Shown piece after piece: positions 8,401 through 15,045 of a stretch of DNA of 15,585 nt. Numbering within the stretch: the first letter of the stretch is position 1; each line of letters starts with the position of its first letter. Source of the DNA: Chrysochromulina parva (taxonomy: Eukaryota; Haptophyta; Prymnesiales; Chrysochromulinaceae); assembly GCA_002887195.1 (NCBI GenBank), contig PJAB01001300.1:1-15585 (forward strand), read 5' to 3'. Under the pieces are notes generated by a model, which was given only the letters and a program-made list of their open reading frames with translations, was not told the origin of the DNA and made no database searches. The position numbers were made by a program, and so were the translations under genes.

Positions 8401-9086
8401 ATCTCGACGAGGATCACCAACTCTTCACGGACTCGGAAAGCATGATGGATGAGGGCAGCTCGCATCTTCTCCGAGATCAGGGCAGTCTCATATCGTTCCG
8501 GCAGCGCGCGGCTTTGTCGGCTCTCCTCTCTTGCTTCCGGTGCCGTGAACTGTGACGCGTTGCGCGGCAGTTCTGGTGCCGACCGGTGGCGTTGCAACGA
8601 GGGAGCTCGTCGGTGATGAAGCTGCGGCGTGCCCGATGCCGCCGCCGATACGGAATCAATTGACGCGGTTGAGCTGGCCAGAGTCGTCTCGGTCGCCGCC
8701 GGCCTTGTAAGCCATTCCACTGGCCGCGGGAGCTGGAGTGCCAAAGATGGCGCAGGAGTCGGCCTCGCGAGCTGGAGCAATCGAGGTGTGATGAGGCGTG
8801 AGTTTTTCTTCTGAGCGGCTTCCGCTGCCGCAGCATTCAGCAGACTGAGCATGGCAGCACTGGCTCCACTTGGAGCTTGCACCGACATCGGCACCTGCTC
8901 GTTCAAGCTGGCCTCGTTTTGCCGCTTGGAACGTGACTCTGAAGTTGAAGACCCAAATTTCTGTGCACCCACATTGGCAGTCGCAGACGGCAGGAGTGGC
9001 GCTGGCCGTCGTCTCGTGGGCCGCGCGTGCGGCTGAGACACCGACCACTTGGGGTTCGTCGCTGCCGGGACGAGGCTCGACCTCAT
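5457..9086 (-). CDS. 1209-aa protein with 13 tandem helical repeats; family not recognised
   Basis: This is an intronless open frame from ATG 9086 to TAA 5457. Residues 1-200 are Ser/Ala/Pro/Arg-rich and probably disordered. Residues 217-385 look folded; the part GAYEVFVVWK (327-336) followed by EQLFSKLFSRCWPRVDALL (359-377) resembles the second half of the Rdx (SelW/SelT/SelH) thioredoxin-like fold, but the expected Cys-x-x-Cys/Sec site after the first strand is absent, so this is a weak call. Residues 491-520 are three 10-aa repeats (APEADTPVEE type). Residues 550-580 are an Ala/Glu-rich helix. Residues 608-1195 are 13 repeats of about 45 aa, most opening with Cys-, Trp- or Ala-Ser-Pro and containing EV.RK, then L..AL..GD...LE.A. 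The last residues are basic. No enzyme motif, signal peptide or membrane helix is visible; a scaffold or binding role is an inference. Confidence 0.85.
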   Translation of the reverse strand: MRSSLVPAATNPKWSVSQPHARPTRRRPAPLLPSATANVGAQKFGSSTSESRSKRQNEASLNEQVPMSVQAPSGASAAMLSLLNAAAAEAAQKKNSRLITPRLLQLARPTPAPSLALQLPRPVEWLTRPAATETTLASSTASIDSVSAAASGTPQLHHRRAPSLQRHRSAPELPRNASQFTAPEAREESRQSRALPERYETALISEKMRAALIHHAFRVREELVILVEMRPRPNSAVGSLQHDEGKYQQQLSQLTHAVDGALRSHQYPENCYFTTRVMRLPEDWGDATRSGPAFFDWQQGLAQASHEANLASNLPRAGFGAAASRLGAYEVFVVWKPAGRPGSPGIGQGSREGVQVEVEQLFSKLFSRCWPRVDALLNKLRKRPYFVEEMLLREGRHALRTVNAFADLEAIRAVINEQRLRPDWAKLAESDEAKIAIEFLAEKVTENEADPALRAALAARGRWTTLRLARKAIKKAKPGIRAAALALAEQAPATDYPVEEAPEADTPVEEAPAADTPVEGVVENEAEAGRAKVGVSIKAGTFARVLQAKSEAARAASEARAAAEAKAAAEEVFRLATEKVSACTDEDSESEAFLQNLEFVAANHLAAASPAIVAEVMKELQKYSDVALRKLLTMESRGLETYERMKHRMKTCSPEVLDEMQRKLEMVAQHESKLSEAVESQEATLILDALQSMEKHWSPVAVAAACEKLQHLLTADAALKAAMATRKKPILEQAAKEHCSNCSPSVAEEVKRARISISDAMLKHVLNTGDKVALEDAAYGKEKHLETCSFEVAAEVRRKQEAIVQTEAELARALEALSAAAIVAALRNLDVRFSPTENLEAHKVLGPLLQADTQLLAAVALGDFYSPTTKQLLATCSRDLAKEVRRKGVEWADRSLCTVLAEGDQAALERVWSICRDECSQAVARTSEEKLEQAMRMKAALLDAIETHEASDMSMALAQPEVYMWHPQLASVAQAKLSNTLRADEDLQNTFIRGEHDAVLERTSGANALTCGCSPSLIKEITERCVALADREIRSILSTGDKHRLEEAAKHRLVLCSANIRNEVKFKLKQVTRQETRLRKALRSGEATRVETAIFDCDVEWSPGPMAMAKAELAKIVEADAMIEASRTCSNDLLWVIRKMTEAVEEWGNRASPSVVEKALRDIEAMKMEPSKVVKVALKIGSKIGSTVVQLLRYGRGSREPTSGEDQDR
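5504..7265 (-). repeat. Coding array of 13 helical repeats (about 45 aa each, super-period of three)
   Basis: Repeat starts fall at residues 607, 651, 696, 741, 787, 832, 875, 918, 964, 1012, 1055, 1100 and 1150 of the 1209-aa protein. The first residue follows the order A,C,W / C,C,F / C,C,W / C,C,W / A. Members one super-period apart resemble each other most. First-class repeats share (I/V)L.(T/E)GD...LE.A, for example RSILSTGDKHRLEEAA. Third-class repeats share a LL.AD motif. Super-period spacing is 134, 134, 137 and 138 residues. Confidence 0.8.
7531..7620 (-). repeat. Three tandem 30-bp coding repeats
   Basis: Three copies of a 30-bp unit beginning TCAACTGG on the plus strand (7531, 7561 and 7591) encode the acidic, Pro-rich 10-residue units APAADTPVEG, APEADTPVEE and APATDYPVEE of the 1209-aa protein. 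The copies differ at a few bases only, so the array is young and probably length-variable. It looks like a flexible linker. Confidence 0.85.
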
Positions 9087-9281
9087 CGGGGCCCGGCGAT
9101 GAACCGCCTGGGACTTTTTGAGCTTCGGGATTCGCGCATAGTTGCGCGCTGTATCGGTAACGGTACCTGTGCTGGCGGTGCGCTGTACGGTCCGTGTACC
9201 GGTACTTTGAAAGGATGAGGTATAAAGGCTTTAAGCTTCCGGCGAGGCGTCAAGCGCCGCGGGAGACAGCTCCTTTTTCTC

Positions 9282-10880
9282 TCAATCGTCTTCGCCCTCG
9301 CCTGCCTCATCATCGGTGCTTCCGGCCTCGAGCCATTGGCCAAATGCGTCGAGCTTGCGCTCCTGCTCCTCGACAGACTCCTGGCCGGCCGGCGTGCTGC
9401 CCTCGCTCGCGCCCGCCGCGCCCGCTGCCGCCCGCTGGACAGCAAGCGCGCGATAGTCAGAGACGCCATCGTAAATCTCACAGCGCACGTTGGCCTGCCC
9501 AAACTGGCGGTCCTGGAGCATGGCCACGCAGCGCTCGGCATCGTCAATGCTCTTGAAGCGCACCGCGGCTGCGCCGCGCTCGCTGCCCTCGAAGATCGTC
9601 ACCCTGTCCACTGCTCCCGCCTTGGCACATTCAACTTGCACATCCTGCTTGAGGTTTGCATAAAAGTCGGCGTCCGCTTGCGCGGCGGCCGCTTCGTCAA
9701 AGAGGCCGGTGATAATCACGGTGGCGTTACGCCTGCCGCCGCCCAGCCCCTCCTCCCATTCCGCCAGCGCACGCTGCTCTAAAAGCCGCTGCCTCTTGCG
9801 CAGCATCGCCGTCTCCTTGCTCTCTCGCTTGGGCACCTCGCCCTCACGCTTCTCAAACTTGGCCGGCTGGACAGTCAGACGCCGTCCCGAGCGCAGCTCG
9901 TAGCCGTCACGGAGCGTCACGGCGAGCGCGACCGATTCGGGCTTGAGGAAGCTCACGAGCGCATCGCCCTTGGGGTGCCCCTCCGGCGTGCGGTAGATTC
10001 GAATGCGAAGGGCGCCGCTGACTGGGTCGGTCTTGAGCAGCCCCGCCACCTTGAAGCAGCCAGCCAGCTCGTCCTCGGTCACGTCCTCGGTCAGTCCGTT
10101 TACATAGACATTGCACCCGCCGTCCGCCTTGAACTTGCTCTTCTTCGAGCGGTTTCGCTTGGGCTTCGCGCCGTCCGCAGCGGGTGCGCCGTTGGCGAGC
10201 GCCACGGCCGCGCTGTCGGAACCCGTGGTACCAGCGCCGGCCGAAGAAGAGGCCACGGAGGAGGATGCCACGGCTGTCGTGCCGATCTCCGCTGCGCCCC
10301 CTCTGGCTTCCGCGTCTTTGCTGGCGGCGCGCGGTGGCCAACTGAGGTCGTCATCCGGATCGTAGGCCATCTGTGCCGCACGATGAAGAGCTGCGGCCCG
10401 CTCGACCGCCTCGTCGTCGTCCTCATCGTCATTGTGCTGCATGAGCACGGCGCGCAGCTCGTCGATACTTCCCAGCTCTTGCCATGATGCCATGCCCTGG
10501 CACCACAAGGAGGTGAGTCCGTCGACCTCGCCGCGCCGGAGCAGCATACCCAGCTGCTCCGGGGTCACGCCACCACGCTGCCGCCCGCTGGCATCAAGAT
10601 AGTACCACAGATCGGATGGCAGCGGCGGCGGCTGTGCTAGTGAGGAGAGATGGGTGAACACTTCGGTGACTTCCGCGATCGTGGCCCAGCTGCTCAGGCC
10701 CTCTCGCCAGATCGGCGTGGCGCCATGGATGTGCCCGCTAACCCACAGCACGCGAAGCTGTGCAATCGTACACGGCCCTTTGGCTGGCTGGCCGGCACCA
10801 TCCGTGTAGTAGTAGACGGCTACTGGAGCACTCACGCGCGTCGCCGCGTCTTCATCTTCGCACTCCTCCTCTTGCTGCAT
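9282..10880 (-). CDS. Tat-SF1/Cus2-type splicing factor with GYF-like repeats, RRM and UHM
   Basis: The open frame ends at the stop at 9282. The furthest ATG is at 11006, but I prefer ATG 10880 (MQQEEECEDEDAA), since the 42 residues before it look non-coding and leave only 38 nt to the upstream gene. Numbered from 11006: two GYF_2-like repeats at 63-118 (VYYYTDGAG, GPCTIAQL, WREGLSSW) and 133-188 (WYYLDASGRQRGG, LWCQGMASW). A basic KPKRNRSKKSKFK lies at 281-293. RRM1 is at 298-383 with RNP2 VYVNGL and RNP1 KGDALVSF. A second RRM at 427-515 has the features of a U2AF-homology motif, including RQF in the Arg-x-Phe position (500-502). The C-terminus is acidic. In this family the UHM binds SF3B1 and the protein acts in U2 snRNP remodelling in the nucleus. 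GYF-like N-termini occur in plant homologues; here there are two copies. The order of domains makes the family call strong. Confidence 0.9.
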   Translation of the reverse strand: MQQEEECEDEDAATRVSAPVAVYYYTDGAGQPAKGPCTIAQLRVLWVSGHIHGATPIWREGLSSWATIAEVTEVFTHLSSLAQPPPLPSDLWYYLDASGRQRGGVTPEQLGMLLRRGEVDGLTSLWCQGMASWQELGSIDELRAVLMQHNDDEDDDEAVERAAALHRAAQMAYDPDDDLSWPPRAASKDAEARGGAAEIGTTAVASSSVASSSAGAGTTGSDSAAVALANGAPAADGAKPKRNRSKKSKFKADGGCNVYVNGLTEDVTEDELAGCFKVAGLLKTDPVSGALRIRIYRTPEGHPKGDALVSFLKPESVALAVTLRDGYELRSGRRLTVQPAKFEKREGEVPKRESKETAMLRKRQRLLEQRALAEWEEGLGGGRRNATVIITGLFDEAAAAQADADFYANLKQDVQVECAKAGAVDRVTIFEGSERGAAAVRFKSIDDAERCVAMLQDRQFGQANVRCEIYDGVSDYRALAVQRAAAGAAGASEGSTPAGQESVEEQERKLDAFGQWLEAGSTDDEAGEGEDD

Positions 10881-11044
10881 CGCAAGCGGTGCACGTAAGC
10901 GGCGACCCCGCGCGCGCGTGGGTGAGGCGAGTGCCGAAGGCCAACCTTCGAAATGGTGTGAATTAGAACCATTATGGGTATCTGTGAACACCGTAATGAA
11001 AGACACGGGGGAAGCCTACCCTCGTGCACGTCGCGATACAGTAA

Positions 11045-12498
11045 CTATACGAATGCTGCATCAGCATGTCGCAGCGGGCATCCGCGGCACTCCCAGGAGT
11101 CACCGTGAGAGACGTGTTCAAGATAGTCTAGGCCACCACTGTGCGCGCAGCAAGGGGCAGTGCCACCGCAATAATAGCAGTAGCCCAGAACCTCCGAGCC
11201 GTGGGACGCGTTGCTTGCAGTGATGTACTTTTGTAGTCCACCTAAGGTTGGGACACCATCGAATGGCACGGTCTGCAGCGGTACACCCGCGACACAGTCA
11301 TCACGAGCCTGTATAAGCGCCCCAAGAGTGTTGATCACTGTCCCCGCGCCTAGCCGGTCGACGCCACTTTGAACGCGAGCATAAAACTGCCACTTGATGT
11401 CACTTCGCATCACTTGTTGCGTCGCTTTCAAGTTCTCAATCATCGGCTGAGAGCCGTTGTACAGAAAAAAGGCGCGTCCCCCCACGTCGATCATTATCTG
11501 CTGGTACTCCATAATGATAAACGAATGTGGCATGAACTCAAGTGCCACAGTGCATGGGTTCGCGAAAGCCCAGTTTGCATTCTGGGCGCCGTGTGGACCG
11601 ATGAGAAGCTGGTGACGACGAACAGCCTGCAGCTGCTGCACAAGGGTCAGGTTGTCATTGACCCAGACCTCTGCGCTTTGAACGCGTTTTATAGCAGATG
11701 CCGAGTGGAGTCGGCCCTGGAGCATGGCCACGAAACGGCGAGCATCCGGCCAGCCACGCGAGTCGAGCCGATTCAGCACGCCAACGCTCAGCGGAGCGCT
11801 GAGACCTCCTGCCAGCGTCGTCTCTGGTTTGACGAAGATGGATACGAGGCGCTGCGCCATCCAAGGCTGTGCGAAGAACGAGTCACCATCGCCTGCCATG
11901 AGACTGCGTGTAACAACGCTGTACACGTATGAGCACGTGTTCGGTACCTGTCTTGGGTCCACGAAGCGTGCACCCATGGCATCCATCAATCTCTCCGACC
12001 ACATGCTATTCCAGTGTGTCCGACGATGGATGGTGTCAACAATTATTTTCTCCACGGGCTTTCCGTGGCGCTCCTCCAGCAGCAACCAGAAGCTCCAACA
12101 TTTGAATAAGTACTGCACCGAGTGCCCGATCGCCCCAGCGCTCCAATCCCAATACACAGTGCCAGCAGTTCTTTTACGAATGAGGCAGACTGCTGACCAC
12201 TGGTGTGTGCTATTCGAGCATGGCATCGCCGATATGCTAAGGTTGCTGAGGTCGAACGTGGGCTGACTCGCACTCCGTTGCACGAGCGTCCACTCGATGG
12301 ACGTGTTCGAGTCGGCTATCACGACTGGCATGAATGGATTTGAGGTCGAGGGCACACCAAAAAAGACTCCCGCGGCTGTGAACGCGTGCAGTGAAAGCAC
12401 TGACCCAACCCTCGCTGGATGCTGCGATCCCGCGCTGCATTCGCACTTGCAGATGCACTACACACATCATTGGCCAAGAGGAGTAGCTTCAGAGCCAT
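11045..12498 (-). CDS. Glycosyltransferase family 61 (DUF563-type) protein
   Basis: The main frame runs from about 12400 to the stop at 11045, but it has no ATG at its 5' end (only GTG 12400; the first in-frame ATG is inside NPFMPVV). A better start uses ATG 12498 with a 71-nt GT-AG intron (12446-12376). This joins MALKLLLLANDVCSASA in frame to TAGVFFGVPSTS, giving a short signal-like N-terminus. Family evidence: LLIGPHGAQNANWAF with the GT61 His-Gly-Ala motif, followed by NPCTVALEF, and upstream GVLNRLDSRGWPDARRF in the place of the conserved basic loop. GT61 enzymes (plant xylosyl/arabinosyltransferases, animal EOGT) transfer sugars to glycans or proteins in the Golgi or ER. The tail (404-451) is Cys-rich (YCYYCGG, PCCAH, ECRGCP), which is unusual. 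The proposed ATG overlaps the stop codon of the upstream AP2/Agenet gene. The donor sugar cannot be read from sequence. Confidence 0.85.
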
Positions 12499-14520
12499 TC
12501 TACTGGTGTCGCCGAGCAGGGACGAAGCTTGGTATGCTCTGTGGATTTCGTCACTCCGTTGCCGACTATTTCGACGTCGACGTCCATCCGCCTGTCTTCG
12601 TCACGTGCCCCCGCTTCAGCATCCCTCCACCGACGCGCGCACAAACGTGCGCGCCACCAGCCGCCCTCGCACAGCACCTGTGATGATGGACGCAATGAGA
12701 GGCCATCAAGGGAATCATCAGAGGTCAGCAGAAGTCATCAGAGGTCATCAGAGGTTCATCAGAGGTCCTTCGCAAAGCACCTCAAGTGGCCAGCCGATCT
12801 GCAATCAGAGGTCATAAGTGGTCATCAGTGGTCATCAGAGGCAATCAAGCGGCAATCACCTCAAGCTGCCAGCCGATCTGCAGCGTCTCGAGCCAGCGTG
12901 CCGATTTGGGCGGGGATGGTTGCATTGGCCGGAGCTGGCAGAGAGCGACCAGGTCCGCAATTGGCTCGCCATCGTCGTCGTCGAGCGTGTCGTACCTGAT
13001 GAGGCAGGCCATCAGAGGTCATCAGAGGTCATCAGAGGTCATCAGAGGTCATCAGGCGCTGCTCGTACCTGATGAGGCAGGCCATCAGAGGTCATCAGAA
13101 GAGTGCGCGGGCGCAGTGGGGAGTGCGGGCGCTGTGTGAGGCTCGGTGTCGTACTCGACGAGCACTAGCGGCGAGTCGCGCGGTGCAGACTTGATCGACG
13201 GAGGTACTCGGATGACTGTGGCGGGAAAGAAACTGCCGCGGAGCCCAGCCTCATGCATCGCCACCTGATGAAGGAGGCAATCGAGGTCATCAATGGGCGG
13301 GAAAGAAACTGCCGCGGAGCCCAGCCTCATGCATCGCCACCTGATGAAGGAGGCAATCGAGGTCATCAATGGAGTCATCGATGGAGTCATCATAGGCCAT
13401 CAGAGGTCATTAAATTTCATCAGTCATTTTTTATAAATGGTCATCAGTGGCAATCATCAGTGGCAATTACCTCGACTCGAGCCATCGGACAGAGAGACAT
13501 TGTGCCCGGGGCGTCGCTGGCAGCCTCGACCGGAGCTGACGCAGACCGCTCGTCAGGGCTGATGTATTGTGGAGGCCAACTCGGAAAGCAGCGGCCAACG
13601 AGTGGGGACGGCGTGAACAGCTCTGGCTGCTGTGAATGAGTGAACAACCCTGTGGGCGTCATGCATGTGACCGGAGGCGGCTGCTGTGTGAGTACTCGGC
13701 TGGGAGAATGGGCGTATATGTCTGCCTTGTTGTCCTTTTCTCGCGGCGTAGATGGGTACAGGAGGTTCTCTGGGAGGATGAGATGTCTGTTCCTCGCATA
13801 GCAAAGCGCGGCTTCTTCTGCCGTGGCAAACATGCCGAGGAAGCACGTCCCACCACCATTGGGCACGCAGATCTGCGCCCGGTACCTCTTGCCGCTTTGT
13901 TTGTTGCCACTTGCCTGACTGGACACACAAACGACGTTCCGAAACCCAGACGTAGAACCACTGCCCTTGCCAGCGCCTTTGCCCTCTTCGGCTTTGAGCA
14001 GCTCAAGGCCCTCCCTGGCTACAGCCTCGTGCACCTGCGCCACTGACATCGGCTCCTGTCGGACGATTCGCGACTTGTCGAGGACGCCTGGACCATGCCT
14101 GACATTGCGCTTTTCGACGTCGAGCATGTCATGATCCGGACCGGACACAAACTTTGCCACCCATGCCTCCGCGCGAGCCTTGGCCTGTGCAAGCTTCGTC
14201 GCCTCGGGCGTCGTCTTGTAGAGCTCGAAGGCGTCGATGCATTCGTACTCCTCGAGGTCTTCCTCGTCGCCGTCGTCGTGGTCCACATGGAACAGCGGCG
14301 GCTCGTCCTCGCCATCGCCGGCGGGCAGCCAACGCGTGATCCGGCCGACCACCGTCAGGCCACCCTCAAAGGGGCGCGCGACGCGACGCCCGAGGTACTC
14401 GTGGCCCTCGTCGCGCCAGCCCTCTTCGAGCTCGGCGGGACGCGGAGGCTTGGGCGGGTTCTCGTCCGCGCCCTTCGTCGGCTCCTTGGACAGCTCTTGA
14501 AGCGCCGCACCTGAGAGCAT
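12489..14520 (-). CDS. Tudor-like + AP2/ERF + tandem Agenet protein, four exons, 494 aa
   Basis: Exons (minus strand): 14520-13471, 13264-13155, 12995-12860 and 12677-12489, total 1485 nt, in frame throughout, stop TGA 12491-12489. Exon 1: residues 42-92 resemble a Tudor-like fold (YLGRRVARPF, then WLPA and HDDGDEEDLEE). Residues 191-243 are an AP2/ERF domain (SGFRNVV, YRAQI, FLGMFATAEEAALCYAR). The splice junctions rebuild two Agenet/Tudor units: RVEVAMHEAGLRGSFFPATV, then LVEYDTLDDDDGEPIADLV and LCQLRP; then QLEVLCEGGWWRARL ending LRP. All three junctions fall inside the Agenet core and restore its expected residues, which supports the model strongly. Agenet/Tudor folds read methylated histones and AP2 binds DNA, so a nuclear chromatin or transcription role is inferred. 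Unspliced exon 1 alone would end eight codons later. Confidence 0.8.
12678..12859 (-). other. Intron 3 of the AP2/Agenet gene (182 nt)
   Basis: The donor is CTTGAG|GTGATTGCC and the acceptor CATCATCACAG|GTGCTG. Splicing gives QLE-VLCEGGWW. The donor end resembles that of intron 1 (GTAATTGCC). The interior has minisatellite units on both sides of a 37-nt copy of the flanking exon ends. Confidence 0.75.
12767..12803 (-). other. Relic of the joined exon 3-exon 4 sequence inside intron 3
   Basis: On the minus strand this reads ATCGGCTGGCCACTTGAG then GTGCTTTGCGAAGG. It matches the end of exon 3 (ATCGGCTGGCAGCTTGAG) joined directly to the start of exon 4 (GTGCTGTGCGAGGG): 33 of 37 positions agree across the junction with no intron between. 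It is preceded by TTGCAG and contains GAG|GTGC, so an 18-nt in-frame microexon (IGWPLE) is possible. Confidence 0.75.
12990..13099. repeat. 37-bp direct repeat, 73-bp period, in intron 2
   Basis: 12990-13026 and 13063-13099 are identical over 37 bp, starting TCGTACCTGATGAGGCAGG. The first copy is the real intron 2/exon 3 boundary and the second is an internal duplicate that carries CATCAG|GTACGA on the minus strand. Confidence 0.9.
12996..13154 (-). other. Intron 2 of the AP2/Agenet gene (159 nt)
   Basis: The donor is GTCGA|GTACGACAC and the acceptor CATCAG|GTACGACAC, so the first nine intron bases equal the first nine bases of the next exon. Splicing gives GTC GAG TAC GAC, reading V-E-Y-D in the Agenet core. 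An internal CATCAG|GTACGA at 13069/13068 repeats the acceptor with a donor directly behind it. Confidence 0.75.
13220..13371. repeat. Perfect 76-bp tandem duplication across the exon 2 acceptor
   Basis: The copies at 13220-13295 and 13296-13371 are identical. Each contains the intron 1 acceptor and the first bases of exon 2 (codons for VAMHEAGLRGSFFP). 76 is not divisible by three, so only the copy nearer the rest of exon 2 leads to an open frame. Confidence 0.95.
13265..13470 (-). other. Intron 1 of the AP2/Agenet gene (206 nt)
   Basis: The donor is GTCGAG|GTAATTG at 13470 and the productive acceptor is TTCATCAG|GTGGCG at 13265. An identical acceptor 76 bp upstream (last intron base 13341) is also present because of a tandem duplication. 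Using that one reads 16 codons and then hits TGA. The interior is minisatellite of the TGATGACC type. Confidence 0.75.
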
Positions 14521-15045
14521 GTGAGAGCGCTTCCGGCTTCTTTATGTCATGCGCACTTTTCGCAAGGGGGGTCCGGTCCACTATTAGAAGACTTCACCGC
14601 TATGGACGGGTACTTTCACAGTCTTTGTGAGGTTCGTCTGTGTGATCCGTGTGCCCGTGTGAACGTTAACACGACAGACGCGCAACCGGTGCTACGGCAC
14701 TGTTACTGCCCCGTGTGCGCCCGTGTGCCCTGTGTGTGTCCTGTGTGTGTGTCCCGGCCTCCCCCGGTGTCTTTGAGCCGGCTACACCACCAGTTTGCAA
14801 TTATTTATATTTTTATTTAGGCCGTGTGGGAAACAATTGACGATCACGCTTCACGGAAACACGGTGTCGCGTTGGTGTCGCGAGTTTCTAATCTAACCAA
14901 TGGCTGTGAAGCCGGCGCGCGCGTCGCTCTAACGTGTGTATCGCAGTCTAAATCCATCCGTGGCGCCGGCGGCGGTGCGTACGTTTCGCCCCTTCGGCGC
15001 GACGCGCGACGCGCCGCGACCGGAGCTGACCTTTTCACTGAGTAT
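14521..15045. other. Intergenic stretch between the J-domain remnant and the AP2/Agenet gene
   Basis: It contains GT-rich simple sequence (about 14640-14760, CGTGTG/TGTGTG steps) and a short AT-rich island (14798-14819). No gene is supported. It should hold the 3' end of the J-domain transcript and the promoter of the AP2/Agenet gene. Confidence 0.5.
14812..14817 (-). terminator. Candidate polyadenylation signal AATAAA
   Basis: The minus strand reads AATAAA within an AT-rich island, 229 nt downstream of the J-domain gene's stop at 15046. Position and composition fit a 3'-end signal, but the organism may not use this hexamer. Confidence 0.3.

Larger units (their letters stand above)
12706..13465. 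repeat. Minisatellite of about 10 bp, confined to the three introns
   Basis: On the plus strand the unit is close to GAGGTCATCA (minus-strand TGATGACCTC), with variants such as GTGGTCATCA and GAGGCAATCA. Clusters lie at about 12706-12766, 12804-12858, 13009-13056, 13083-13100 and 13360-13465. All fall inside the inferred introns and none lies in the inferred exons. Each minus-strand unit contains CTGAT, which fits the yUnAy branch-site rule, next to a pyrimidine run. Confidence 0.85.

Noticed and set aside
9221..9226. TATAAA on the plus strand
   Set aside because: No plus-strand gene follows, and both neighbours are on the minus strand.
12706..13100. CRISPR-like appearance of regularly spaced ATCAGAGGTC repeats
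   Set aside because: The units are about 10 bp with no unique spacers, lie in introns of a eukaryotic gene, and vary like a minisatellite.
12419..13139. Long plus-strand open frames over the repeat region
   Set aside because: They read the minisatellite as HQRSSEVIRG-type repeats and run through inferred minus-strand exons that have a real domain; they are shadows.
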